From an uncultured Clostridium sp. (GTDB lineage Bacteria; Bacillota; Clostridia; TANB77; CAG-508): a DNA stretch of 16,899 bases. Positions 1 to 8,276 of this stretch are shown one piece after another (within the stretch, counting starts at the first letter, position 1; the number at the start of each line of letters is the position of its first letter). The position numbers and the translations under genes were made by a program. The stretch spans positions 9,018 through 25,916 of the forward strand of contig CATLUC010000009.1 of assembly GCA_950059165.1 (NCBI GenBank), in the 5' to 3' direction. The notes below the pieces were generated by a model. The model worked only from the letters and a program-made list of their open reading frames with translations, ran no database searches and was not told where the DNA came from.

Positions 1-1
1 A

Positions 2-51
2 GGCGTACTAATTGTGCATTGATTAAATTTCAAATGCAGTTTGACGACGCC
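2..51. repeat. Imperfect palindrome at the window edge
   Basis: The outer arms GGCGT (2-6) and ACGCC (47-51) are complementary. Inside them TGCATTGA (15-22) pairs with TCAAATGCA (30-38) with a single bulge. The stretch is richer in G and C than the genes beside it. There is no U-tract in the minus-strand direction, so it is a poor intrinsic terminator for the glycan cluster that ends at 68. It could be the edge of an intergenic repeat cut by the window boundary. Confidence 0.3.
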
Positions 52-67
52 AAAATTGTAATTATTT

Positions 68-1177
68 TTAGGCCTTCTCTAACATTTTTGTAATTTCACA
101 TATAATTTGTTCATTTTCGTATGGTTTTAGGTTTTCTTTTTGTTTTTGTTCATCTTTGCTTGTTATAACCTCTTTTAGAACTGCATAAATTCCATCTTCT
201 GAATTTTCTGCTATTTTACTATTTTGGTAATTTTGCACTGCCTCTCTTGCTGCTGTATTAGTAATTAAAATCGGTTTATTCAAAATTTTTGCTTCTCCAA
301 TTACCATACCATATCCCTCAAATTCAGAAAACAAGCAAAAATAATCTGCCTTTTTTATATATGGATAAGGATTTTCTCTTTTTCCCAACAATTCAAATGT
401 TTCTTCTAATTTATTTTCTTTTATTAATTTTTCTAATTTCTCTTTTTCTTCACCATCGCCTATAATATGAAATTTATGGTCTAATCCTTCTTGTATTAGC
501 CTTTTATGTACTTTAATTAAACGTTCTAGCCCCTTTTGTTTTACCAGTCTTGCTACACTAACAAAATGAATTCTACCATCTTCCCAATTTTCTTCTATTT
601 TTTCTTCTGCTTTTTTTATTATATTTTCAGCATTTAGGTAATTGTATATAACTTGTCTTTCTTGATTTTTGTTTTTATAAACTTTTTCAAAGCTTGCTAA
701 ATTGTCTTTACTTACAAATACTAGAGTATCATATTTTTTATATATTGTTTTATCAACTTTTTGTTTTAGCTTAGCTTTTATGCCTGTTCCAAATACTTTT
801 GATATGTCATTATGAACCCATGCTATTTTTTTTGTATTGTTATTTTTAGTACTAAATAGCCTTGTTATTGGTCCTTCTAAAAATGCGATTTCTGCTTTGT
901 AATTTTCTTTGATATATTTTTTATAAATTGACTTTTGTAAAAATAATATTTTTAATGGAATAAGATGTTTTCGCAAGGTTTGCAATTTAGCATAAGCACA
1001 TTTTTTGTAGGTCTTTACTTTGATTTTGTTATTTAGTTGTTTTTCTAGTTCTCCATTTGCATAAATTGTAAAAATAGTTACTTCATATTTTTTTGATAAT
1101 TCATTTGCTAAGTCTACTAATACTCTTTCTGCCCCACCTAAAGTTAAACTGGTAATTCCAAATAAAATCTTTTCCAT
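68..1177 (-). CDS. Glycosyltransferase family 4 (GT-B fold)
   Basis: This 369-aa cytoplasmic retaining glycosyltransferase is expected to move a sugar from a nucleotide donor to a growing lipid-linked glycan; donor and acceptor cannot be read from the sequence. The N-terminal Rossmann half starts with a glycine-rich loop, SLTLGGAERVLVDLA, typical of GT4 enzymes. The C-terminal half starts at about residue 205 (FVSVARLVKQKGLERLI) and carries HIIGDG, then EFEGYGMVIGEA with the E-x7-E spacing used for donor binding. Length is normal for the family. The start has an AAAGGA ribosome binding site about 7 nt upstream. It is the last gene of the minus-strand glycan cluster in this window, 37 nt after the methyltransferase. 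GT4 membership is secure from these motifs. Confidence 0.9.
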   Translation of the reverse strand: MEKILFGITSLTLGGAERVLVDLANELSKKYEVTIFTIYANGELEKQLNNKIKVKTYKKCAYAKLQTLRKHLIPLKILFLQKSIYKKYIKENYKAEIAFLEGPITRLFSTKNNNTKKIAWVHNDISKVFGTGIKAKLKQKVDKTIYKKYDTLVFVSKDNLASFEKVYKNKNQERQVIYNYLNAENIIKKAEEKIEENWEDGRIHFVSVARLVKQKGLERLIKVHKRLIQEGLDHKFHIIGDGEEKEKLEKLIKENKLEETFELLGKRENPYPYIKKADYFCLFSEFEGYGMVIGEAKILNKPILITNTAAREAVQNYQNSKIAENSEDGIYAVLKEVITSKDEQKQKENLKPYENEQIICEITKMLEKA

Positions 1178-1214
1178 AATTAGTCCTTTCTCTGACCAAA
1201 CTTTACTATATATT

Positions 1215-1895
1215 CTATTTACTTTTTCTTACAATTATAGTAAATTCATTAGTTCCTATTAAATCCTTTCCTACTGATACTTCGTCAAGTATTTTATTAT
1301 CATATATTTTTTCTATAGTATAATTATTAGCAGTAAAGTAATCAATAAAAAACTTTTTTGAATATCTATTGAAATATGTTTTATATTTTGGATTAAAAGG
1401 CTCTTGTATAAATATATCTCTTTCTTTATTATTACATTCCATAACATTTATAGCAATTATTCCATTATCTTTTAATAATTCATTAAATTTATCTAACACT
1501 TTTAAACACGTTTCATCATTGACATGAATTAGAGTAGCAAAACAAATTATTGCATTAAAACTGTTCTTATTAAATTTAATATCCCTAATATCCATCAATT
1601 CAAATTTTGCTTTTGGTGCATTTTTTATTGCTTTTTTTAGCATATTTTCTGATGTATCTATGCCTATAACATTAAAGTTTTTATTACATTTCTCTGTTAA
1701 GAATTTAGGATAATCTCCTATCGCTGTTCCAGCATCTAAAATTATTGCATTTTCTTCTAATTGTGAAATCAAATAATCTATTTCCACTTGAAATTGAACA
1801 TTTCCATTTAACCCTTTTGAATTATAATACTCTGTATACTCCTCAACAATATTGTTATATGTTTCAATTGTTACTTCTATTTTGTCTGTTTCCAT
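1215..1895 (-). CDS. Class I SAM-dependent methyltransferase
   Basis: This 226-aa soluble enzyme should transfer a methyl group from S-adenosylmethionine. The SAM-binding motif I is LDAGTAIGD at residues 53-61, the acidic residue that binds the ribose is Asp80 in VIGID, and a motif-IV-like ICFATLIHV follows at about 117-125. This is the usual order of a class I Rossmann methyltransferase, and the length fits. The start has a very strong AAAGGAGG site, directly after the stop of the preceding GT2, so the two genes are probably translationally linked. Its position between glycosyltransferases suggests methylation of a sugar or glycan, for example end-capping, but that is inferred from context. 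A small-molecule methyltransferase remains possible. Confidence 0.85.
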   Translation of the reverse strand: METDKIEVTIETYNNIVEEYTEYYNSKGLNGNVQFQVEIDYLISQLEENAIILDAGTAIGDYPKFLTEKCNKNFNVIGIDTSENMLKKAIKNAPKAKFELMDIRDIKFNKNSFNAIICFATLIHVNDETCLKVLDKFNELLKDNGIIAINVMECNNKERDIFIQEPFNPKYKTYFNRYSKKFFIDYFTANNYTIEKIYDNKILDEVSVGKDLIGTNEFTIIVRKSK

Positions 1896-1912
1896 AATTA
1901 TATTTTCCTCCT

Positions 1913-2869
1913 TTATATTTTACTTAAAATCTTACAAAAAACAGGATATGTAAAACCATTTACTGCTTTCATATATAAATTTTTACCACCATTTGCTTGT
2001 TTCAAAATCCTATTTTTCTTCCAATTAGGAAATTTAGTATTTAAGTTTATCCAAGTTTTATTTAATAATTCTCTTCTTATATTTTTATCTTGTATTTTCA
2101 CCATTCTAAGCAAAGAACTGCAAAGCAAATATCTAGTATATATATATTCTAATACATCTTTGTAAGTTTCAAATAAATTGTTTTCTTTGTAAAATTTAAT
2201 CACATGTTCTAAAACATCAAATATCTCTTTAGTTCTTTCATTTTGTTTATTTACAATAGAATTTTCTCTTTGCCTATAATGAATATATGGCTTTTTTACA
2301 AAAGAAATTTTGTTACAATATGGTATCAATTTATATGTAAATTCTACATCTTCATATAAATAGTCCTTTGGAAATTGAATTTTAGTTTGTTCTAAAAGTT
2401 CTCTTTTTATTAATTTATTCCAAGCAACTACCCTAATTTTTTCTAAAGCTTCCTGTTTTCCATGATATATAAGCCCTGTGTCAATTTTAGTTTTATTTGG
2501 ATATTCCCAATAAAAATCACATTCTACCATATCGCTATTTTCTTTTTTGGCTATTTTATACATTTCTTCATACATAGCTAATTCTACATAATCATCCGAA
2601 TCTAAAAAGGCTATATATTCACCTTTTGCATGAGGCAAGCCAAAATTTCTAGCATCTGATAAACCTCCATTTTCTTTTTCTAAATATATAATTTTGTTAG
2701 GGTATTTTTCTTTGTATTGTTTTGCTATTTTTTCTGAATTGTCTTTTGAACCATCATTTACTAAAATGATTTCTATTTCCCCTAATGTTTGGTTTACCAA
2801 TGTTTCTAGGCATTCTTCTAAGTATTTTTCCACATTATAAATTGGTACTATTACACTTATTTTTACCAT
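1913..2869 (-). CDS. Glycosyltransferase family 2 (GT-A fold)
   Basis: This 318-aa cytoplasmic glycosyltransferase should use a nucleotide sugar in surface polysaccharide assembly. It opens with the GT2 signature ISVIVPIYNVEKYL (4-17). NDGSKDNS (38-45) and the metal-binding DSDD (90-93) follow, then ENGGLSDARN, then YEDVEF with the likely catalytic Asp at about 173. No membrane segment is evident, although the C-terminal tail is basic and hydrophobic enough to touch the membrane. An AAGGA site lies about 9 nt before the start. It resembles the GT2 at 3096-3932 in its N-terminal half, but the C-terminal halves differ, so the two probably act on different acceptors. About 120 nt of non-coding sequence lies upstream, between it and the decayed tail of that GT2. 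Confidence 0.9.
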   Translation of the reverse strand: MVKISVIVPIYNVEKYLEECLETLVNQTLGEIEIILVNDGSKDNSEKIAKQYKEKYPNKIIYLEKENGGLSDARNFGLPHAKGEYIAFLDSDDYVELAMYEEMYKIAKKENSDMVECDFYWEYPNKTKIDTGLIYHGKQEALEKIRVVAWNKLIKRELLEQTKIQFPKDYLYEDVEFTYKLIPYCNKISFVKKPYIHYRQRENSIVNKQNERTKEIFDVLEHVIKFYKENNLFETYKDVLEYIYTRYLLCSSLLRMVKIQDKNIRRELLNKTWINLNTKFPNWKKNRILKQANGGKNLYMKAVNGFTYPVFCKILSKI

Positions 2870-2896
2870 GTATAGCTTTCCTTTCTAAGTATTTAG

Positions 2897-2937
2897 TTAC
2901 CGTTTTAGTGAAACATTAAATTAATCTAAACGGTTAA
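2897..2937. repeat. Imperfect inverted repeat between the two GT2 genes
   Basis: TTACCGTTTTAG (2897-2908) and CTAAACGGTTAA (2926-2937) are inverted copies with two small irregularities and a 17-nt loop. There is no U-tract after it on the minus strand, so it is not a standard terminator. It could be an mRNA structure between the two GT2 genes or a site for a regulator. I see no convincing promoter beside it. Confidence 0.3.
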
Positions 2938-2992
2938 TATATAAATATTTATATAAGTAGTAATTATATTTTCACTTAAATTGTAACAGTAT

Positions 2993-3118
2993 TTATCTTA
3001 TTTTTAGGTATACTTTAACATCAAACTTAAGCAAATTTCTTTTTACTAATTGCTTTAAATTTTCAGGTTTTATATTTTTATATAACTTTCTTTTCTTAAT
3101 TTCTCTGCAATAATTCTG
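2993..3118 (-). pseudogene. Out-of-frame C-terminal tail of the GT2 at 3096-3932
   Basis: Read on the minus strand one nucleotide off the upstream GT2 frame, this stretch encodes about 41 residues and ends at a TAA (2993-2995). The tail contains REIKKRKLYKNIK, then LKQLVKRNLLKF, then VYLKIR at the end. That basic pattern is what I recall as the usual C-terminus of GT2 enzymes of this type. Reading GGGG at 3119-3122 as GGG joins it to residue 271 of the GT2 and gives a protein of about 312 aa, close to the neighbouring 318-aa GT2. The in-frame end of the GT2 adds only seven residues before its stop. A one-base insertion, a slippage site or an assembly error would each explain this. Confidence 0.7.
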
Positions 3119-3932
3119 CCCCTTTTAAATCATTTGCTTTTAATAATACACCATTTGTATAATATCTTTTTACTATTTCTTTTGTTTCTTCTTGAATTTG
3201 ATAACTTTCTATTTTTTGTAACATATTATCATAATGTTTTAATACATCTTTTGCTCTATTAATATCTGTTTCATAATTTTTCTTTCTTGTTAAACTATTT
3301 TGTGTTTGCAAATAATAATAACCATATTTATCAGTAGATACAAAGCTTTTTGCTTGTATTATAATTAGAGAAGTTAATCCAAAATCCTCATGATATCTAA
3401 GCTTATATTGAAAATTGTTTTTTTTAAAAAATTCTCTTTTATATAAATAGATACAAGCTGGGTCAAGAAATAAGTCAAAAGTACATAATTTTTGGTAAGC
3501 CTCTTCTCCTGTACATTTTTCAAAAACAGGTCCATCTAACTTTTCTATGATTTTACCTTCTTCATCTACTGTTTGCATTTTAAATTTTATAACATCTATT
3601 TCCTCTTCCATATATTTTTCTAAATCTTTATATAAATTTTCTTCGATGTAATCATCTGAATCAATAAATGATAGATATTCTCCTTTTGCATATTGTACTC
3701 CATAATTTCTAGCACTAGCCAATCCCCCATTTTCTTTTTTTAAATATGTTATATTTAATTTCTGATGTTCTTGTATGAACTTATTTATTTTAGCTTCTGA
3801 ATTATCTGTTGAGCCATCATTTACAATAATAATTTCAAAATCTTGCATTGTTTGTTTTGCAAGACTTTGTAAGCATTTTTCAATATAATTTTCTGTATTA
3901 TAGACTGGCACAATACTACTTACCTTTGGCAT
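3096..3932 (-). CDS. Glycosyltransferase family 2, C-terminus shortened by a frameshift
   Basis: As written this encodes 278 aa of an inverting GT-A glycosyltransferase: VSSIVPVYNTENYI (4-17), NDGSTDNS (38-45), DSDD (91-94), ENGGLASARN (67-76) and HEDFGL with the likely catalytic Asp at 183. The catalytic domain is complete. The frame appears to slip at GGGG (3119-3122), after residue 271, so the natural tail of about 41 residues is replaced by seven and a TAA. Activity may survive, because the tail usually serves membrane or partner contact rather than catalysis; that is inference. The start has a GGAG site 7 nt upstream. It follows the DUF6020-like membrane protein by 107 nt in the same direction. 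Confidence 0.85.
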   Translation of the reverse strand: MPKVSSIVPVYNTENYIEKCLQSLAKQTMQDFEIIIVNDGSTDNSEAKINKFIQEHQKLNITYLKKENGGLASARNYGVQYAKGEYLSFIDSDDYIEENLYKDLEKYMEEEIDVIKFKMQTVDEEGKIIEKLDGPVFEKCTGEEAYQKLCTFDLFLDPACIYLYKREFFKKNNFQYKLRYHEDFGLTSLIIIQAKSFVSTDKYGYYYLQTQNSLTRKKNYETDINRAKDVLKHYDNMLQKIESYQIQEETKEIVKRYYTNGVLLKANDLKGAELLQRN

Positions 3933-3995
3933 ACTAATTCTCCATTTTCTAATTTATTAACATATTGTTATAATTTATATTTAGCAATATTACTT

Positions 3996-4037
3996 ACAAA
4001 ATTTATTAGTATTTTTATAAAATATAATAAATTTTGT
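3996..4037 (-). terminator. AT-rich hairpin after the DUF6020-like gene
   Basis: ACAAAATTTATTA (3996-4008) and TAATAAATTTTGT (4025-4037) are a perfect 13-bp inverted repeat with a 16-nt loop, whose centre can itself fold. It lies just after the stop at 4040. The stem is almost all A-T and there is no clean run of U after it, so it could be a weak or partial terminator that lowers expression of the downstream genes, or an mRNA-stabilising structure. Confidence 0.4.
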
Positions 4038-4039
4038 TA

Positions 4040-5830
4040 TTACTTATCTAAATTCAAATTATCAGATTTTTTTAAACTTATTCCAATTAGTAATGGCAAA
4101 CAAGTAAATAAGCTATACACATATCTTGGTTCTCCAAACACTGGTGATGCAAGTATTGTAAGCCACATACATAAAATTGGCACATAAATTATTAGCAAAT
4201 TATATCTTTTCTCGTAAATACAATATATTATACCAAAAACCAATACCCAAAATAGAAATCCTATACTTAAAAACATACTAATAATAGGAATGTTTCTGCT
4301 ATTTACAAATTCATTTACTTTGTCTAAAAATCCAAAATTTACTAAAGGCTTTTCACAAATTCCATAATCTACATTTTTATCTGCAAAACATTCTTCATTT
4401 ACACCTGTATAAACTCCCCAACCTAATGTATTAGGGTAATAATATCCAAATGAATTACATATAATAGATGCTATTGTATGCATTGGGTATTTTATTGCTA
4501 ATTGCAAATATGTTTTTATTAAAGTTGTTTTGTCATGTGCAAATGCTTCATCTGAAAATTGATGCTTTACTGGGTCTGAAAATACTGGGTTATAAAGTTC
4601 AGCCAAATTGCCAACTGGTAGGTATTTATTTATTGCTTCTTTTTCTTCTTTAGTTAATTCTTCATTTTTAAATTTTGTAAGTCTTGCAAATTGTTGTAAA
4701 ATAACTGAAAATGCTTCTTTTGATGACCCTTTTCCTATTCCACATAAGTTATAAATTGGTCCTGTTACTATCATACATACAGTTATTCCTGTCACAATCA
4801 TTAGCCCTATTTTTACTTTGTATTTTTTTATCATTACCATAATAATTGGTAAGGCTAATATCATAGCATATAAGCCATTATTTCTAAAGATTGCTACTAA
4901 AAATACAGCTAATATAAAAAGTGCTATTCTTAATTTATGTTTCATAAAATTCTCTAAATTTGTTGCTATTTCTGTCATACAAATTGTAAGTGCCAACATT
5001 GCTAGAGCAAATGGAATATCTTTGTACATTGTTATTGTTAAAAATGATATTGTTGGACATAATGCATAAAAAAGTAGACTACAAACTCTAATTGGAACTG
5101 GTACTTCTTTTTTTGCCATATAAAAAATTGCAAAAGAGAATAAAGCACAAGTTATAAGTGTTTGTAATAATGTATATATAAATGCACCAAAGTTATAACT
5201 TCCTATAATTCCACCTAAAGTTACACATAAAGTAATTAGACCCGTGTGTATTGGTGGATGGTGTGTGGTAAGTTCCCAATCTCCCATTCCTTGCATAATT
5301 TGCACTGTTGAATCTATCAATACATTTCCTGGATAATAGTATAGTAAATATGGCAAATAAGCAATAAATAAAATTATTGCTACTATTAATATTGATTTTT
5401 TGTTTGCTGTAAAAAATGAATATTCTTTCTTTTCTCTTATTTTTTGTATGGCGTTTGGCAAGCTTTTCATTATAACCATCGCAACCGAAGTTATTGTTAC
5501 AAAACATACTTCTAATTTGAAAAGAAGTAATAACATTTCTTTTTTGGAAATATATAAATTATCTACTAAATACCTTTCAGCAGTATAGCCTGTTATATAG
5601 CAAACTGAAGTGATTAAGCCAAATATGCTTGAACATATTATTAGCCTTTTTGAACTGTTTTGCGTTGCTTTATTAAATAAAATATATAAAATAGCTACAA
5701 CAATAATCCACTTAAAGTCATTTCCAATCATGTGAAAGGAACCATTTACTACATCTACACTAATAAAAATTGTAGTTATTATGGCTAAAACTGCTAATCC
5801 TATTTTGTTTAACTTATTCTTAGTTTCCAT
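4040..5830 (-). CDS. DUF6020-like polytopic membrane protein, probable GT-C type transferase
   Basis: This 596-aa integral membrane protein has a dozen or so hydrophobic segments spread over its length. After the third or fourth segment a loop carries YYPGNVLIDS (Asp173), Asp184 and HHPPIHT (190-196). An early acidic loop followed by a conserved HHPP-like stretch recalls GT-C enzymes such as the GT39 and ArnT groups, and the whole matches my memory of DUF6020. Such enzymes use a polyprenyl-phosphate sugar and glycosylate an acceptor on the outer face of the membrane. The DPM1-like GT2 directly upstream could make that donor. The start has an AAAGGTG site 9 nt away. Function is inferred from topology and neighbours; a polysaccharide polymerase role is an alternative. 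Confidence 0.7.
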   Translation of the reverse strand: METKNKLNKIGLAVLAIITTIFISVDVVNGSFHMIGNDFKWIIVVAILYILFNKATQNSSKRLIICSSIFGLITSVCYITGYTAERYLVDNLYISKKEMLLLLFKLEVCFVTITSVAMVIMKSLPNAIQKIREKKEYSFFTANKKSILIVAIILFIAYLPYLLYYYPGNVLIDSTVQIMQGMGDWELTTHHPPIHTGLITLCVTLGGIIGSYNFGAFIYTLLQTLITCALFSFAIFYMAKKEVPVPIRVCSLLFYALCPTISFLTITMYKDIPFALAMLALTICMTEIATNLENFMKHKLRIALFILAVFLVAIFRNNGLYAMILALPIIMVMIKKYKVKIGLMIVTGITVCMIVTGPIYNLCGIGKGSSKEAFSVILQQFARLTKFKNEELTKEEKEAINKYLPVGNLAELYNPVFSDPVKHQFSDEAFAHDKTTLIKTYLQLAIKYPMHTIASIICNSFGYYYPNTLGWGVYTGVNEECFADKNVDYGICEKPLVNFGFLDKVNEFVNSRNIPIISMFLSIGFLFWVLVFGIIYCIYEKRYNLLIIYVPILCMWLTILASPVFGEPRYVYSLFTCLPLLIGISLKKSDNLNLDK

Positions 5831-5926
5831 TTTTCTTTACACCTTTTAATCTTAGTTTTGGTTTTATTTCCAAAATACAAGCGAATAAAGCGATTTTTGT
5901 ATATTTTTACATTTTAGTAAATATAT

Positions 5927-6868
5927 CTACTCTTTATTCAGTTCTTTATACTTATCTGCATATTGATTTAGTTGTATTTCAAAGTCTTGTTTACTTCTTT
6001 TTACCATTGTTTGTAATATTAATCCACCAAAAAATGACTGTATACTACAAATAAAGAAAAACACACTTGCAACAAATGATGGCATTTTTGGCACCAATCC
6101 TGTTTGTATATAATCTATTAAAACAGGAACTAAGAAGGCTAGTCCTATTATAGCTAATAAAATAGTTACCCATGTAAAAAATGATAATGGTCTATAATTT
6201 TTATATAACATTCCTATTGTTTTTAATACTTTAAAACCATCTGAATAAGTGTTTAATTTAGACTCACTTCCCTCTGGTCTATCTCTATATTCTATAATAA
6301 CATTTTCTACCCCCATGTTTTTGTCTAATGTGTGAATTGTCATTTCTGTTTCAATTTCAAATCCTTTAGATAAAACTGGAAAAGTTTTTACAAATTGATA
6401 ACTAAAAGCTCTATATCCTGTCATAACATCTCTAATATCGCTTTTATATATCATGTTTATTAATTTTCTTACTAATACATTTCCTAAATTATGGAATGGT
6501 CTTTTATTTTCAGTAAAATATGTAGATGATAATCTATCACCAATAACCATGTCTGCATTTCTTTCTAATACAGCATTGCACATTTCTTTTGCATATTCTG
6601 CTGGATATGTATCATCCCCATCTGTCATAATATAGCATTTAGCATCTATATCACGAAACATACTTCTAATTACATTCCCTTTTCCTTGTTTTCTTTCATA
6701 GCGAACTATTGCTCCTGCTTCCCTTGCAATTTTGTCTGTTCCATCTTTTGAATTATTATCATACACATAAATTGTTGCTTTTGGAATCTCCTTTTTAAAA
6801 TCTTCAATTACCTTTTTTATAGTTTTGCTTTCGTTATAACATGGTATTAATACAGCTATCTTGTCCAT
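5927..6868 (-). CDS. DPM1-like GT2 with two C-terminal membrane segments (polyprenyl-phosphate glycosyltransferase)
   Basis: This 313-aa protein should transfer a sugar from a nucleotide donor to polyprenyl phosphate on the inner face of the membrane. It opens with IAVLIPCYNES (4-14), followed by YDNNSKDGT (36-44) and the metal-binding DGDD (83-86). The stretches GFEIETEM (169-176) and YRDRPEGSESKL (194-205) are typical of dolichyl-phosphate mannose synthase relatives. Two membrane helices follow at about 228-251 and 263-288, then a charged tail inside. Length matches GtrB-like enzymes. The start has a strong AGGAGG site. It sits 96 nt before the DUF6020-like membrane protein, which could take its product as donor. 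The family call is firm; the sugar is unknown. Confidence 0.88.
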   Translation of the reverse strand: MDKIAVLIPCYNESKTIKKVIEDFKKEIPKATIYVYDNNSKDGTDKIAREAGAIVRYERKQGKGNVIRSMFRDIDAKCYIMTDGDDTYPAEYAKEMCNAVLERNADMVIGDRLSSTYFTENKRPFHNLGNVLVRKLINMIYKSDIRDVMTGYRAFSYQFVKTFPVLSKGFEIETEMTIHTLDKNMGVENVIIEYRDRPEGSESKLNTYSDGFKVLKTIGMLYKNYRPLSFFTWVTILLAIIGLAFLVPVLIDYIQTGLVPKMPSFVASVFFFICSIQSFFGGLILQTMVKRSKQDFEIQLNQYADKYKELNKE

Positions 6869-6916
6869 TTCTTTCTCCTCCTATTTTTTGATTTTTAGTA
6901 ATTTGTCGTTTTTTTT

Positions 6917-7014
6917 CAAGGTTTAATATTTTCTAAGGTAGGTTGCTCTAATCGCACTCGTTTCACTCGTTTGGTCGCTTACGCAGTACTACAAAAATAA
7001 TATATTAAACCTTG
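6917..7014. repeat. 98-bp inverted-repeat-bounded, GC-richer intergenic element
   Basis: CAAGGTTTAATAT (6917-6929) is repeated in inverted orientation at 7002-7014, and with one mismatch the arms reach 16 bp. The interior is far richer in G and C than its surroundings. It contains a perfect tandem 9-mer CACTCGTTT (6955-6963 and 6964-6972) followed by GGTCGCTTACGCAGTACTAC. It fills most of the gap between two glycosyltransferase genes. It codes for nothing and lacks the form of a normal terminator. Small non-autonomous elements and dispersed palindromic repeats look like this; membership of a repeat family needs a genome search. Confidence 0.55.
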
Positions 7015-7035
7015 TATAAAATTTGATAATATTGT

Positions 7036-8271
7036 CTAAAACATAATAAATTCTTCTACTAATTTTTCACATTTGTTATCAAAATCCTTTTTCCATTCTT
7101 GGTACAACTTCATAATTTCATCTCTATTTTCTAGTGTTTTAATTATTTTATCTTTAATGTAGCTTGCATCATCTTCTTTTTCTAAAATTACATATTCCCC
7201 TAGTTTAGTTCCTACAAAATAATCATTATTATTTCCTAATAAACATGGCACACCCATTTCAAAACTTTCTATTGGAAACATTGGTGAATTTTCTGTAAAT
7301 GTAGGGTAAATATTTATATTGTTTTTTTGAATTCTTTTCATTAGTTCATCATTTGGAATATAATCATCTACACTTGTTGTTTCTAATCCTAATATTTTTG
7401 TAAATTGCTTTGCACCCTCATTTATTGGAACTACATCTGCAATACTGTTTGGCACTTGTTTCATAGCACTTAGAGCTGTGTAAATATTTTTTAGTTCTCT
7501 TGTGTCAGCATTATAAATTCCTATTTTGATTTTTTCATTTTGACATTTTGATATTTTTCCTCTATTTTCTTTATGTACATTATTTTGTAAATAATAAGAT
7601 TTAAAGCCTGCTTTTTTATAGAATTCATACATGGTGCTTCTTACAAATGCAAAACAATCAATTTTTTCTTGTTTATAAAGGTTCATTACTTCTTTGTTTA
7701 AATTCCAAGTAAAATCTGAAAAGTATTCATAACAATTGCCATGCCAAATTACTTTTATTTTGATTTTAGGGTCTATTTTTTTTATTTCTTCTATTGTATT
7801 TGTCCAACCATCACAAATTTGGCTAAATATAACAGATTTTATTTCATTTTCGCTAATTGTTTTGGCTATTTTTTTTATATCACTTTTTTTGTATATATGC
7901 TCTAATGGTACATTATTTTTAAACAAACCTATTGTAGATGCTGCAACACCTAGCCAAGTTGGATTATAAAATACGATATATTCTTTTTTCTTGTATTTTT
8001 TTATTGTTTCTATTGCCTCTTCTACTTTTTTACTGTATTTTTTATTTTGTTCTTTTACTTCTTTTCCATGTGTTATTTTATATTTGAAGGTACTTAAAAA
8101 ATGATATAATTTGCTTAAGATTTTATATATTATTCCATCTTTTTTTATAAAACTTTTTAGAAAATTTTTTTCTTTTTGCAAAATCCTCTTCCTTTCTTGT
8201 TTCTTATTATTATGATAAACTTTATATACAGAATTTATTATAACAAGCCATATAAACTTATGGAACTTCAC
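7036..8271 (-). CDS. Glycosyltransferase-like protein (GT-B C-terminal half), paralogue of the gene upstream
   Basis: The 411-aa frame from a GTG has no membrane segment beyond a short hydrophobic N-terminus. Near the C-terminus it carries PTFTENSPMFPIESFEMG followed by VPCLLGNN, the donor-binding and E-x7-E type region of GT-B (GT4-like) enzymes. The middle holds KIKVIWHGN and YEFYKKAGFKSYYLQNN. The same blocks occur in the 321-aa protein encoded just upstream, so the two are tandem paralogues. The GTG lies 5 nt after the upstream stop but has no clear ribosome binding site. A TTG at 8179-8181, residue 31, has AGGAAGAGG in front of it and may be the true start. The likely role is sugar transfer in surface glycan assembly, inferred from the C-terminal motif and location. 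Confidence 0.72.
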   Translation of the reverse strand: MKFHKFIWLVIINSVYKVYHNNKKQERKRILQKEKNFLKSFIKKDGIIYKILSKLYHFLSTFKYKITHGKEVKEQNKKYSKKVEEAIETIKKYKKKEYIVFYNPTWLGVAASTIGLFKNNVPLEHIYKKSDIKKIAKTISENEIKSVIFSQICDGWTNTIEEIKKIDPKIKIKVIWHGNCYEYFSDFTWNLNKEVMNLYKQEKIDCFAFVRSTMYEFYKKAGFKSYYLQNNVHKENRGKISKCQNEKIKIGIYNADTRELKNIYTALSAMKQVPNSIADVVPINEGAKQFTKILGLETTSVDDYIPNDELMKRIQKNNINIYPTFTENSPMFPIESFEMGVPCLLGNNNDYFVGTKLGEYVILEKEDDASYIKDKIIKTLENRDEIMKLYQEWKKDFDNKCEKLVEEFIMF

Positions 8272-8276
8272 TAATA

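Noticed and set aside
4468..5588. Several hydrophobic plus-strand frames and a minus-strand frame inside the DUF6020-like gene
   Set aside because: They are the antisense and alternative-frame readings of a long AT-rich membrane protein gene and lack ribosome binding sites and domains.
5875..5903. Possible hairpin (ATACAA with TTGTAT) between the DUF6020-like and DPM1-like genes
   Set aside because: The arms are short and interrupted, with no U-tract; not distinguishable from chance in AT-rich DNA.
6955..6972. CRISPR-like direct repeats
   Set aside because: There are only two 9-bp units with no spacer between them; no regular repeat-spacer pattern occurs anywhere in the window.
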